DNA of 64,000 nt from Tetranychus cinnabarinus (GCA_022266195.1 WHVY01000002.1:5657001-5721000), one strand, 5' to 3'. Positions 10,406-21,920 are shown, counted from the first letter of the stretch. The notes: a model not told the origin generated them from the letters alone. Program-made: numbers and translations.

Positions 10406-12155
10406 ATGGATTCATTGGAAATTGATGATCAACTAACAATTGTGAATCGATCAACGGAACATCGTATTAGTAAAAAACTAATTCGCAAAATACCATATTT
10501 TGAAAAGTTGTTGAGTCATGAATGTTTGGAATCAAAGAAAAACGAAGTTATACTGGATTTTGATGAACAAACTTTCAAATTTGTTTCTAAAGTGGGTTAC
10601 ATTCGATCATTTGTTGATCAAAATGAAAAATGTGATAAACCTGTGCACCATGATTGATTATTTTGGAATGGACAATCTGCTTAAAGATTGCGTTACCTAT
10701 TTTAATGATAATTTTTCAATCAGGTACCTTCCTTTAATTATTCATCAAATAACATCTACATCTTCCTGCATCAACTCTGGTGCTCTTAACGCTTTCATCT
10801 GTCGCCATTTCTTGAAGATTGCAAACACAACTGTTTGGTTAAAATACCCTATTGAAATCGTTGAGTATATTTGCAATAAGCATTTAATGATTCACTCAGA
10901 AATGCAAGTTTTCAATGCAATCATGAAATGGGTCAATTTCAAGCCTGATTCCAGGAAGGATTATCTTAAAGGATTGTTAAAGCTGATTCGATGGTGCTAT
11001 CTTGATGATAAAGATTTGTCTGTAATAAAGGAAAATGATTCTATAAAATCTTCAAATTTTAACGATATTTTGCACGTATGAATGCAATTGTAATTGCACC
11101 TTCAACCGGGTCAGTCAATATTATTTTGTTCTGGTTGAGCAATTGGACGGTACAGATTTGGCAATCAAAGTTTTTGACAGAGATTTTCTGCCATTTTTTA
11201 AACGAGTCATCAAACTTGATGAATCATTGCCATTGCTTCTTCACAATGAAACTGTTTCTGATGTTGTTATTGATTCAGGAAGGAAGATGATTAGTGTTGA
11301 TTGGAATCAAAATAAGTATCGTTTGATTGACTTAAAGGAATTTAAATATCATTATAAAATCAAAGAATATTTACTCGAAAAGAACGAGTAAGCAATTGAT
11401 TATGTTATTCTATATGTTTTTCTGTCAATTACCAATCAGTGCCTTTCCGATCTTTCAAATTGTTGGTATCACGCATTCATTTTTCGTCGCCATTCTGTTG
11501 TCAGTTATTCAGCAGAAAATTTTGCATTATGCCACTGATTATTTTTATTTTATTTTTTTCTAGGGAAAAACGGTATGATTTGGCTACGTACTCTATATAT
11601 ACAGGTAAATATACTAGGAGAGCTTCACTACTCGAATTCAATGATAAGTTCGTTTTGTTGATGGAAGATATCATCTCCAGAAATCAGAAATCTTTCCTGC
11701 AAGGACCAAATGCAAGAAACTACTTTGAATATAAATTAAACTTGTGTTGTTGGACAGCACCAACTGATAGTCAGATTCCTGGATTTCATAGTTTTGAAAG
11801 AAATGTTTTGACAACTATTTTGGATAATAAAATTTATATCATGACAAGTAGTTATGCATTGATCCAGTTTAATATTGACAGTCAAGAGATGAAAACGTTT
11901 ACACGTAAAGATACATCAAATTTGAGTGATTTAATTTTAACTTCCAAGCCATCAAACGATGATAAAGTTTTGTTGATCGACAGATCCAATAATGTTGTTG
12001 AGTGTTTCAATGTCAACGATGAAGAATGGACTCCATTTGGTCTTTTGGCTAATATTTGTAATTCTACTGGTGATCAAAGGAAGTCCAATGAGCTGTTTAC
12101 TTTCACCTCAGCCTTTTTACCGATAAACATTATTTTATATTGCACTTGTGACTGA
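10406..12155 (+). pseudogene. BTB-BACK gene copy 2, two frameshifts in exon 1
   Basis: Exon 1 runs from ATG 10406 to the donor GA/GTAAGC at 11387. The BTB start is in one frame, then shifts near 10570. The second BTB half plus BACK is in another frame to about 11078, where the frame shifts again; the C-terminal block resumes around 11143. The intron is 11388-11563. Exon 2 (11564-12155) is fully open and aligns along its length with exon 2 of the copy at 13562, with the motifs NKIYIM, FNIDSQE, LTSKPS and EEWTPFG. Only exon 1 is damaged. Two independent indels make sequencing error less likely than true loss, though that cannot be excluded. Confidence 0.8.
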
Positions 12156-12570
12156 TTGAACACAAGTGAAAAAAAGCATTTCGTTTTAGAGCTGGTAATA
12201 CTGTGACAGATCTTTGACTAAAAGATTTATCAATTAACTGAAGTGAATAAACTTTTAGCCCAATAAAACACTGGGAAATTTCAATATATCGCTTTTGAAG
12301 ATCCTATTAATACGTTGAGAAGTTCGTCAACAAATCAAATCGAAAATTGAAAACAGAATTAATTCCATAAATATCAGAGGACCAATGAAAACTATTCTCT
12401 ACTACCTGATCTTTCAGTGTGTATGGTTTTGAGTACAATGTAAATGCTCTTTTATCCATCTTCTTGTATACATCTAATAACTAGTTGGTCAATCACAGCA
12501 CTCTAACAAAAATTAAAAACTGGTGTTTTATAATAATAGTCATAACACACTGGGTTCATTGATAGAAACA
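12156..12570 (+). repeat. Direct repeat, about 410 bp, copy 1
   Basis: From the ACACAAGTG box to a TCATAGAAACAA-like word this segment is nearly identical to 19175-19580, with a few small indels. No coding frame. It is the 3' flank of a BTB copy and marks a segmental duplication within cluster 1. Confidence 0.85.
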
Positions 12571-12589
12571 AGGAACGCAAGAAACCAAG

Positions 12590-12955
12590 AGTTTGATCGT
12601 TCAAACAAATATCTGGCAACTGTTTTGGATAACAATATTTACATAATAAAAAGTAATCTTGAATTTTATCAGTTCAACTTTGATGGCAAACTCGAGTATA
12701 AGAAGGTGGAAATACAAAGATTAAAAGATTTCGATAATTTGCTTTTAACTTGTTCTCAAGTTATTATTATCGACAAGTCTACTAAAGTACTCTTTTGCTA
12801 CAATGTAAAACTGCAAAATGGAGTTCAATTGTTCGAATCAGTAATTGTGATAGCAGATCTGCTGATGGTCAAAGAGAATCTGATAGGCTTTTAACTTTCA
12901 CCTCAACGTTTCTATCGGTGAACGCCATTAAACTTTGCATTGATCTGACAATAAA
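12590..12955 (+). pseudogene. Orphan exon-2 fragment of BTB family
   Basis: Frame from about 12595 reads KYLATVLDNNIYII, QFNFDGK and IIIDKSTKVLFCYN, then loses one base (near 12810) and continues in the next frame with the family C-terminus (LLTFTS motif near 12890). No exon 1 or acceptor precedes it: a 410-bp repeat lies directly upstream. The 1-base loss is the same as in copy 1 near 9005, so both derive from one already broken ancestor. Confidence 0.8.
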
Positions 12956-13399
12956 TGAAGCAACGATTATATGATATCGTGTTTCTACACTCATTTTGAA
13001 TAAAAAAACCTTTTTGCAAGTTTCTTTAAGCTATGTTGCAATTTCGCTAAAAAAGGCAAGTTACCAAGTTTATATTTCTACATTGTCAACATTGATTGTG
13101 ATTGGAATGGTCAACCTAGAGCTTATAGATCATATTCTTGACATAATTTTGACCAATAAAGAAGCCTAAAAAATTCTTTTGAAATTTCGAAATTAAAAAT
13201 TCGGAAAATAAAATTTACTCCAGAATCAAATAGGGCCGATAAAAAAAGCCGATATTTGATCGCAGTGAGTGTAAATATTCAGTCACATTTGCTTGTTCAC
13301 GAGTATCATAGCTGGCAGGTCAAATGACTCAATTTCTTCTTGAATACACAAAATGAGAATAAATTACATGATTACACAGATTCGATTAATAGAGTATTA
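12956..13399. other. Intergenic, nothing recognised
   Basis: AT-rich spacer without a sustained frame or terminal repeats. The AATAAA-like words soon after 12945 belong to the old 3' end of the preceding fragment. Confidence 0.4.
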
Positions 13400-13561
13400 T
13401 AATAAATTAGCAAGAGATGGCGCTTTTTCAATTTTGAAATGTGTGAAGTCCAGTATACCAGACAGTCTAATTCAAACTGAATCGTCTGTTGATTTTGCTC
13501 TTTAGCTTTATTTCAATAAAATCTACAATCTTGTGTTAAAATTTTCCTTTTTGCAAAAACT
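13400..13561 (+). promoter_or_regulatory. Proximal promoter, BTB subgroup b
   Basis: Contains AAGAGATGGCG, TGTGTGAAGTCCAGT and ACCAGACAGTC, aligned at nearly the same distance before the ATG as in 10230-10405 and 16640-16793. The conserved order suggests core promoter or 5'UTR signal. AGATGGCG resembles YY1-type sites; this is only a motif resemblance. Confidence 0.45.
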
Positions 13562-15364
13562 ATGGACTCACTGGAAACTAGTGATCAACTTACAATAGTT
13601 AATCGATCAACGGAAAATCATATTAGTAAACAACTAATTCGTAAAGTGCCTTATTTTGAAAGATTGTTGAGCCATGAATGTTTGGAATCAAAGGAAAACA
13701 AAGTTGAACTGGATTTTGATGAACAAGCTTTCAAATTATTTCTAAATTGGATTGAATTCGACCATTTGCTGGTCGAAATGAAAAATGTAATAAACCTGTG
13801 CACCATGATTGATTACTTTGGAATGGACAATAATCTGATTAACGATTACGCTACTTATTTTCATGATAATTTTTCAACCAAACACCTTCCAGTTGTGATT
13901 CCACAAGTGACTCCAACATCTAAATTAATCAACTCTGGTGCTCTCGATGCTTTCATCTGTCGCCATTTCTTGAAGATAGCAGGCACAAAGGTTTGGTTAA
14001 ACTATCCTGTTGAAACCATTGAATATATTTGCAATAAGGATTTAGTGGTTCATTCAGAAATGCAAGTCTTCAATGCGATCATGAAATGGGTCAATTTCAA
14101 GCCTGATTCCAGAAAGAACTATCTTGAAATATTGTTAAAATTAGTTCGATGGTGTCATTTAGATGATAAAGATTTGTATGAAATAAAGGGAAGCGATTTC
14201 ATCAAATCTTGTAACTTTAAAACGATATTTTGCACGCCTGTCCAATGCAATAGTGAATGCTCCTTCAACAGAATCAATCAATACTATTTTGTCCTGATTG
14301 AGGAATTGGATGGTACAGATTTGCAAATCAAAGTGCTTGACAGAAGTTTTATGTCTTTTATCAAACGAGTCATACAACTAGATGAATCATTGCCTTTGCA
14401 TCTTCTACACAATGAAACTGTTTCTGATATAATTTTTGAATCTGGAAGGAAGATGATTCGTGTTGATTGGAATCTAAACAAGTATCGTTTGCTTGGCTTG
14501 AATGATTATAAATCTCATTATTATAAAATCCAAAATGGTATTCTTGAAAAGAACGAGTAAGTAAACGGTTCTACTATAATTCTAAATTCTATTTTAGTAT
14601 AATTCTGTTTTTCTTTGTCAATTTCCAATTTCAGTGCTTTTCTGATCTTTTAAATTATTGCCTTTCAGTTATTGTCGATTATTCGGTAGAAAATTTTTTC
14701 TCCACTTTATCCAATTCCTTTATTTTGTTTTTTTTACATTTCTTTCAGGGAAAAATGCTATGCTTTGGCTTCTTACACCAAATATGCTGCTAAATATATT
14801 TTCGAAGGCTCACTTCTCGAATTCAATGAAAAGTTTGTTTTGGTTGCAGAAAATTTCATCTCCTGTACACCTGTTAATCCTGCTGCTGGAGTTACTTCTA
14901 AACACTATTCAATAAACTTGTGCTGTTGGACAGCACCGGCTGATAGCCGAATTGGGAATTTATTCCGTAGTTCTGACATGAATTATCTCACAACCATTTT
15001 GGATAATAAAATTTATATCATAAAAAATAGTTCCGTAAATATTTATGAATTTATCCAGTTCAATATTGACAGTCAAGAAGTCAAGAGATTCACAAATAAA
15101 ATAAGATCGAACTTGGGTGATTTAATTTTAACTTCCAAGCCAGCACACGATGATAAAGTTATTGTGATCGACAGAGCCAAAAAAGTTGTTGATTGTTTCA
15201 ATGTCAACGATGAAGAATGGACTCCATTTGGTCTTTTGGCTAATAACTGTAGCTCTACTGGTGATCAAAGGAAGGTCAATAAGCTGTTGACTTTCACCTC
15301 AGCCTCTTTACCGATAAAAACTATTAGATCTTGCATTACACGTGAACGAAAATCGATGGAATAA
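13562..15364 (+). CDS. BTB-BACK-kelch-like protein, 536 aa, intact
   Basis: Exon 1 is 13562-14556 and exon 2 is 14749-15364; the spliced length is a multiple of three (1611 nt). Residues 1-115 are a BTB domain, about 120-220 a BACK domain (FICRHFLKIA, IEYICN, VFNAIMKW, LVRWCHL), and 230-331 a family-specific block with LRVKVLD-like and RVDWNLNKYRLL motifs. Exon 2 encodes strand-rich repeats with NKIYII, QFNIDSQE, VIVIDRAKKVVDCFNV and EEWTPFG, resembling two or three degenerate kelch blades. BTB-BACK proteins commonly serve as CUL3 substrate adaptors; that role here is inference. The donor reads GA/GTAAGT, so retention of the 192-nt intron would stop translation one codon later. Subgroup b promoter upstream. 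Confidence 0.9.
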
Positions 15365-15739
15365 TGATTATTTTACTATTGTTATGGAAAACTAGCTAAA
15401 CTAGTTGCATTTCATTAAAATCAAATTACTTCGAACTTGCCTTCGAAAAATATATTCAATTGAACTTATTTTTTCACGAATAAAAATTCAATCCAATTGT
15501 AATAAGTTTTGTGGTCATTCATTTTCATTATTTACTTGTTTCTATTCTTAAAGTTGATGGATAAGGTATCCAGATCAATTTGTAACATCAATTCTTTGGC
15601 TCTGTTCAATTATTTCAATTATTTCACGATTGGATGTCAACTCATCCTTCCACCTTGTACAACTCTTATAATTGGTTGCTGTATGGTTCATCACTACTTG
15701 ATTTTGACTCTTCTTTGTGTACTGACTGAATTACTTAAG
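15365..15739. other. 3' flank of the 13562 gene
   Basis: AT-rich 3' flank. Bases 15420-15605 are similar to 18430-18610, after the next BTB gene. A 92-codon frame at 15509 has no family match and is taken as chance. Confidence 0.45.
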
Positions 15740-15990
15740 ATTGGAAATCAATTAAAAAGATTCACTGATAAATACAAAATAGCGTAAATACAACTACGTA
15801 GTTGGTGGTGTAATCAGCCTCACAATGTTAATAAATTTATGTACTCAAAATAATTATTTAATCAAAATGAAGTTAAAATTGGCCCAGAAGAGGAAAGTTT
15901 GTTATCTCAATGCGTCACTTTCAAAGTAAGACAAAAGTCTAGCACTGGCGCCATTCAGTTCAGCCAAACTGGAGTGAAAATCATTCACTG
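15740..15990 (+). repeat. Segmental repeat matching 20560-20835
   Basis: Shared words include ATTGGAAATCA, AATAATTATTTA, GAAAGTTTGTTATCTCAA, AATGCGTCACTTTCAAAGTA and CACTGGCGCCATTCAGT, in the same order with small indels. Noncoding. It precedes a family relic in one place and the broken gene at 21064 in the other. Confidence 0.75.
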
Positions 15991-16039
15991 ATTGGTTAAA
16001 ATAGTTAGCTAACACCATACTAGGAGTTTACACTATATT

Positions 16040-16142
16040 TGTGTTTGATTGGAATCAAAAAAAGTATCGTTTGCTTGGTTTAAATGATTATAAATCTCAC
16101 TGCATTGAAATCCATAAATGTATTCTTGTAAAGAAAAAGTAA
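16040..16142 (+). pseudogene. Relic of BTB-family exon 1, 3' end
   Basis: Frame reads FDWNQKKYRLLGLNDYKSH and ends at an old donor-like site with a stop near 16140. This matches the last 30 codons of exon 1 in the 13562 gene. No upstream exon sequence remains. Confidence 0.75.
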
Positions 16143-16359
16143 TTAATTGATTATGTTATTCTACATATTTTCCCCCGTATCTGTTGATTGAAAATTCAAA
16201 TGCTTGTCCGATCTTTTAAATTGCTCGTTAGATCAGTTTATTTTTATTTTTAAATAGTTAAATCTAACTCGATATAAACACTTGTGAACCCTCTTCTTGT
16301 TTAGATCTTTTCGCTTTTTATACAAATATTCTTACAAGCCAATCAGTAGAGGAAATCAA

Positions 16360-16793
16360 ATTACAAGTTTTTAAATGTAAAATAAATGCTTCAGATGTAC
16401 TAATGGTTGTTTGAGACGTTTCAATCTCATTGATTTTAATTAAGAAAACGATCATCTTTGAGTGAAGAAGAATTATCAGTTTACAAATCATGTTAAACAA
16501 TTTGAACTGTTGAAAGTTTTAGCAAAGAGTGGTCGTAACTTTAATTATTAACGTATGTTTTGTATTTCAAAATTTTCTCGTTTCTTATTTTTCAAGATGC
16601 ACTGGGTAAACTGACTAGGTTTATGATTAGTTAACAAAAGATGGCGTTTTTGTAATTGTAAAATGTGTGAAAGTCCAGTCTAACAGACATTCTTGTTCAA
16701 ACTGCATCTTTTTTTACTCAAACATTTTAAATTTGATTTTTGTACAGTTAAATTACAATATTGTGTTTTAATCCAAATCTGTGAAAAGAAATA
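16360..16793 (+). promoter_or_regulatory. Conserved upstream block of BTB subgroup b
   Basis: Counterpart of 10001-10405: ACTAATGGTTGTTTGAGA, AAAGATGGCG followed by TTTTT, GTGTGAAAGTCCAGT. The start codon at 16794 follows AAGAAATA. Confidence 0.5.
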
Positions 16794-18464
16794 ATGGCTT
16801 CATTCGAAATTGATGATCAACTAACAATTGTGAATCGATCGACTCAACATCGTATTAGTAAAAAACTAATTCGCAAAGTGCCTTATTTTGAAAAATTGTT
16901 GAACCATGAATGCTTGGAATCAAAGGAAAATGCAGTTGTACTCGATTTTGATGAACAAGCTTTCAAATTATTTCTAAATTGGATTGAATTCGATCATGTT
17001 TTGATCGAAATGAAAAATGTAATAAACCTGTGCACCATAATTGATTATTTTGGAATGGACACTAAATTGATTAACGATTGCGCTACCTATTTTGGTGATA
17101 ATTTTTCAATCAAGCACCTTCCAATTGTGATTCCACAAGTGACTTATACGTCTTATTGCATAAACTCTGGTGCTCTCAACGCTTTCATCTGTCGCCATTT
17201 CTTGAAGATAGCAAACACAACTGTTTGGTTAAAATATCCTATTGAAATAATTGAATGTATTTGCAATAAGGATTTAATGATTCATTCAGAGGTACAAGTT
17301 TTCAATGCGATTATGAAATGGATCCATTTCAAGCGTAATTCCAGGAAGGGCTATCTTGAAAGATTATTAAAGTTGGTTCGATGGTGCCATTTGGATGATA
17401 AGGATTCTGTTGAAATAAAGGGAAATGATTTCATCAGATTTTCTTTCCTTAAAGATGTATTTAGCCCGCTTGATCAACGCAATGGTGTTTGCATCAACCG
17501 AACGAATCAATATTATTTTGTCCTAGTTGAAACATTGGATGGTACAGATTTGCAGATCAAAGTATTTGACAGAAATTTTCTGCCATTTATTAAACGGGTC
17601 ATCAAACTAGATGAATCATTGCCTTTGCATCTTTTTCATAATGAAACTATTTCTGATATAGCTATTGATTCGGCAAGGAAGATGATTCGTGTTGATTGGG
17701 ATCAAAATAAGTATCGTTGGATTGACTCAAAGGAATTTAAATCTCATTGTAAAATCCAAGAATATATGCTTGAAAAGAGCGAGTAAGTATTGCGAGCGAG
17801 TGATTCTGTTATTCAAATGTTTTTCTCTGTCAAACACCAATTACAGTGCCTTTCCGATCTTTCAAATTGTTCGTATCATGCATTCATTTTTCATTGCCAT
17901 TATGTTGTTAGTTATTCAGCAGAAAATTTCGCATTATATCTCTGATTATTTTTATTTTTATTTTTTTCTAGGGAAAAAGAAACTAGTTTGGCTACGCGCT
18001 CTATATGTGCCAGTAAATATACTAGCGGAGCTTCTCTACTCGAATTCAATGATAAGTGCGTTTTGTTGACGGAAGATATCATCTCCTGTACTCCTTCGCC
18101 TCTCCTGCCAGGTTCTAGGTCACCAATTTTAAGCAACTGGTTTGAATATAAATTAGACTTGCGTTGTTGGACAGCACCAACTGATGGTCAGATTGCGAGA
18201 TTTAATAGTTCAGAAAGAAATGTTTTGACAACTATTTTGGAAAATAAAATTTATATCATGACAAGTAGTTATGCATTGATCCAGTTTAATATTGACAGTC
18301 AAGAGATGAAAACATTTAAACGTAAAGGTACATCAAACTTGAGTGATTTAATTTTAACTTCCAAGCCATCACATGATGATAAAGTTTTGTTGATCGACAG
18401 ATCCAATAATGTTGTTGATTCAAACCAACTTACATTTCGAAACCTTCGAAAAAAGTATATTTAA
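16794..18464 (+). CDS. BTB-BACK protein with deleted C-terminus and new tail, 493 aa
   Basis: Exon 1 is 16794-17782 and exon 2 17972-18464; the spliced frame is open (1482 nt). BTB, BACK and the post-BACK block are complete. Exon 2 follows the family through NKIYIM, QFNIDSQE, DLILTSKPS and LLIDRSNNVVD, then breaks off at about 18420. The last 14 residues (SNQLTFRNLRKKYI) are read from what is 3' flank in the 13562 gene, where a similar TTCGAA-rich sequence lies after the stop. A deletion of roughly 200 bp thus joined the body of exon 2 to noncoding sequence and made a new stop. About 50 C-terminal family residues, including the EEWTPFG blade, are missing. It may be a functional short variant or an early pseudogene. 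Confidence 0.82.
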
Positions 18465-18724
18465 TTGAAATTATTTTTTGCAACGATTAAAAAGCAATCA
18501 TATTGTGATAAGTATTGTGGTCATTCATTATTTTTACTCATTTCCATTTCCATAAAGTTGATAGAAAAGGTATCCAGATCAATTTGTTAAGTCAATTCTT
18601 TGGTTCTTGTAATGGTTTTATTATCACACAGTTGTATGGACAATTATACCGTACATCAATACAATGTTATGCAAAAATACTCAACTAACAAGAAATGAGA
18701 CATCTAAATGCATCAATTATGATA
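18465..18724. other. 3' flank, nothing further seen
   Basis: Continues the similarity to the 3' flank of the 13562 gene up to about 18610, then AT-rich spacer without a frame. Confidence 0.4.
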
Positions 18725-18800
18725 AGCTTTTAATTTTCACCTCAACATTTATATCGATGGACACTGCATCTGAACTCGAATGAATGAAATAAAGATTCTC
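18725..18800 (+). pseudogene. Relic of BTB-family exon 2, 3' end
   Basis: TTTTCACCTCAACATTTATATCGATGG and the bases up to AATAAAGATTCT match the end of copy 1 at 9070-9160 almost exactly (quoted word truncated in the middle of the match). Only the last coding bases and the polyadenylation region remain. Confidence 0.65.
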
Positions 18801-19174
18801 GTGATTCTACACTTATTTTGACAAAAAATTCTTCAGCAAAACTTTGCTACCTAATAAACTTTAAATCATGACCTATCAAAGGGCGAGTTTACATTTCTAT
18901 GTTGTCAATTTAGAACTGAGCATCTTTAGCATTCAACATAACTCACACTCCACTGTCAGTTTACCGACTGGTTTAACTAATTTCGAGCGATTTTCTCATT
19001 GACCAAGCAAAATAAGTTCATTTTAACCATGACAAATTTTCATTCTGTTTCTTTAATTTGTCTTGATAAGTTTCTTAACTATCCAAAGTAATCGTTTTCC
19101 CTTGCAGAAATCAAAACCAACTAACTTGCATCAATAAATTGAGTTTTACATTCGATACTGAAATTTCGAACACA
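18801..19174. other. Spacer with shared 3' flank sequence
   Basis: Noncoding. Bases 18960-19170 resemble 21930-22130 (GCGATTTTCTCATTG, TTTCATTCT, CAACTTGCATC in order), another trace of repeated duplication in cluster 1. Confidence 0.45.
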
Positions 19175-19580
19175 AGTGAAAAAAAGCATTTCGTTTTAGA
19201 GCTGGTAATACTGTGACAGATCTTTGACTAAAAGATTTATCAATTAACTGAAGTGAATAAACTTTTAGCCCAATAAAACACTGGGAAATTTCAATATATC
19301 GCTTTTGAAGATCCTATAAATTAACCCGTTGAGAAGTTTGTCAACAAACCAAATCGAAAATTGAAAAAAACAGAATTAATTCCATAAATATCAGAGGACC
19401 AATGAAAACTATTCTCTACTACCTGATCTTTCAGTGTGTATGGTTTTGAGTAAATGCTCATTCATCCATCTTCTTGTATACATCTAATAGCTTATTGGTC
19501 GAATGGTTGAATCTCAAACAAAAATTAAAAAATGGTGTTTTAATAGTCATAACACATGGGTTCATAGAAACAATGACCTA
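19175..19580 (+). repeat. Direct repeat, about 410 bp, copy 2
   Basis: Near-identical to 12160-12570. Differences are short indels and scattered substitutions. Confidence 0.85.
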
Positions 19581-19904
19581 AACAGTTAGATCGTTAGTTA
19601 CCGAAGTTAGTCGATACTTGCATCAACTGACCAAAGAGTAAAGAGTCACTGACTGATGGGCAATGTATTTCATATTTGATGAAAATGCCATCTATTGTTA
19701 ATTATTATGAACTCGTGGCAGTAAGCGTTGAATTTTTGGGTTTCTTTGAATTAGTCGCGAGGTGGTGTTTTTTCTTTACGCCTCAAGTTTGTATTACAAA
19801 CATTGTAAATCATTTGCAACTTGTAACCTGAATGGTTAAGGTATTAATATAAAATAATAAGTTGTTTCAGAAAATTTGACATTTTTTATTCACTTCAGGT
19901 TCGG

Positions 19905-20460
19905 GACCAGTATTTTGGCTGCATTGGAAACGTAATTGTCATCGTGCTTTCAATCGAGCTAAACAAAATTACATCATGATCGAGCATGTGCGCGGCACAA
20001 ATTTACACGTTAATTCACATTTCATATGATATTATTTCAGACTCAAAAGGATTATGGATTTACGCATCAAAGTACTGTAAAGAAATTTTCTCCCATTCAT
20101 TAAACAAACCTTAAAATTAAATCAATGCCTTTTCATAGTCTTGACAATGAACTTGTTTCTGATATAGTTTTTGATTCGGTAAGGAAAATGATTCGTGATG
20201 ATTGGAAGCAGACGAAACATCGTTTGATCGGTTAAATGTTTATACACTCGGGCTTCACTTCGAGTTTGTATCTCATAACTTCTCGATGCAGTTGTTTAAC
20301 TATCACGTAATTGATTCTGTCATTTTATATATTTTTCTCTGTGGTTTTGCCAATTTTCAGTTTATTCAAATTATTTCACTATCAACGATAAAGATAGGAG
20401 TCCATTTGGTCTTATGGCTAATAACTGTATCTCTACTAGTAATCAAAGGAAGTTATTGAA
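19905..20460 (+). pseudogene. Eroded BTB-family copy (exon 1 end plus exon 2 scrap)
   Basis: About 19912-20025 reads WKRNCHRAFNRAKQNY followed by a short motif matching residues 225-260 of the 22674 gene. After a gap, 20050-20235 matches the end of exon 1 with stops and shifts. Around 20375-20460 a scrap of exon 2 (the SPFGLMANN-like blade) follows. No complete exon remains. Confidence 0.72.
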
Positions 20461-20559
20461 AAGCTCAAGCTATAATGATTTCCATTTATTGATGATTGAA
20501 TATTCATTTATTACCACAAATTTACTTCGGTTATTCACTTCATATTTGAGGAGCTAAAG

Positions 20560-20835
20560 ATTGGAAATCAGTTAAATCAATTCAATCAAACAGATTCACT
20601 AAAAACAAACCACTAAATAACGTAAATTGAAACTAGTTGATGATATAACCAGGCTCACAAATTCAAATGTTAATAAATTAATCGACTCAAAATATTAAAA
20701 TAATTATTTACTCAAAATAAAGTTAACATTGAAGCTGAACCAAAAGATGAAAGTTTGTTATCTCAAATTGAGATTCTCAATGCGTCACTTTCAAAGTAAG
20801 ACAAAATCTCTCACTGGCGCCATTCAGTCTATCTC
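20560..20835 (+). repeat. Segmental repeat matching 15740-15990
   Basis: Same ordered words as the copy at 15740. It ends just before the promoter region of the broken gene at 21064. A 72-codon frame at 20729 is not supported. Confidence 0.72.
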
Positions 20836-21063
20836 AGGCTTTATACTGTTTTCTTGCAAAGAGTTTAACTCTATTACTCTTTGTCTTAAACCGAAAAGGC
20901 GAAAGCTCACCACTTTTTTAACCAAACTGTTAGAGCAAACACTGTAATATAGCTTTGATGAGTTTGAACACCGATCGTCTGCTGAACTTTTTATTATCTA
21001 ACTGACTACATTGTGTATTGTGAGTTATTTCAAGGATCTTCAATTTAAAGTGTGCCATTAAGC

Positions 21064-21519
21064 ATGGATTCATACAAGATTGATGGTATGCTTACAATTG
21101 TGAATCGATCAACGGAGCATAGCATTAGTAAAAAACTAATTCGTAAAATATTTTATTTTGAAAAGATGTTGAGTCATGATCTATTGGAATCAAAGGAAAA
21201 CAAAGTTGAATTCGATGAAAAGGCTTTTAAGTCGATTCTTGATTGGTTTAAATTAGATTTTATCCTTATCGAGATGGATTATGTAATCAACCTGTGCACC
21301 ACTGCTGACTATTTTGGTGTCAAAAATTATTCGATGGACGATTGTACAAGTCATTTTCATGACAACTTTTCAATTGAACATCTGTTTTTATAACACAGGG
21401 TACTCAAACATCTAAATTAATAAACTCTGGTGCTCTCAATGCTTTCATTTGCCGCTATTTCTTGAAAATAGCAAACACAACGGTTTGGTTAGATTATCCT
21501 ATCGAGACTATTGAATATA
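21064..21519 (+). pseudogene. BTB-BACK gene copy, truncated by deletion and MITE
   Basis: ATG 21064 starts a good BTB domain (LTIVNRSTEHSISKKLIRK, then ESKENK with two codons missing). The frame ends at TAA 21391-21393, where the PVVIPQV segment has been altered or lost. Family sequence resumes immediately in another register (SKLINSGALNAFICRYF-like codons) and runs to 21519. There a TA-flanked MITE cuts the BACK domain at the IEYI position. No clear continuation of the exon is seen past 21960. The promoter resembles that of copy 1. Confidence 0.85.
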
Positions 21520-21918
21520 ACAGGTGTTCAAACGGGTAGGTTAAACTTTGGGGCTTTATATCTCGAAAAATAGGTGCACGATCGTGGTCATTTTAATTTT
21601 ATATTAATTAGCTTTACCATGAATTTGAGAATGTCTTAAAGACAGAGTAATTAGAAGCGAAACAAAAACGCTCACCCGACTCGAAAAGGCAGTTTATAAT
21701 GGGATTATAACATTTCAATGGAAACTTGTCAAAAATTTATTGCTGTATTTTTGAAAATCGTCTAATAGCGTTAATTTTAAAAAGGTGAGGGTATTTTGAG
21801 CACACATATCATTAATTTCTGATAAAAATCTATTTATATACAAATTTTCAGATCAACAAACAAATCCGTTCTAAAGATATAGCCGTTTACTTTTTGACCT
21901 ACCCATTTGAACACCTAG
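21520..21918. mobile_element. 399-bp MITE with AGGTGTTCAAA-type inverted ends
   Basis: The termini are inverted repeats of about 20 bp with one mismatch, based on AGGTGTTCAAAYGGGTAGG. They are flanked by TA at 21518-21519 and 21919-21920. The surrounding host sequence (GAATA-TA-TTTG) fits the family codons at that point, so the insertion site is clear. No open frame. The transposase family is uncertain; TA duplication points to Tc1/mariner-like. Confidence 0.84.
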
Positions 21919-21920
21919 TA

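Noticed and set aside
10174..10425. 83-codon frame before the 10406 copy
   Set aside because: Lies in the conserved promoter block but the frame is not kept at 13400 or 16650, so it is not coding.
15509..15787. 92-codon frame after the 13562 gene
   Set aside because: Hydrophobic AT-rich chance frame; the similar flank at 18530 does not keep it.
21377..21395. Splice acceptor TTTTTATAACACAG within the 21064 copy
   Set aside because: Looks like an acceptor and family sequence follows, but no paralogue has an intron here and no donor is seen; a deletion explains it better.
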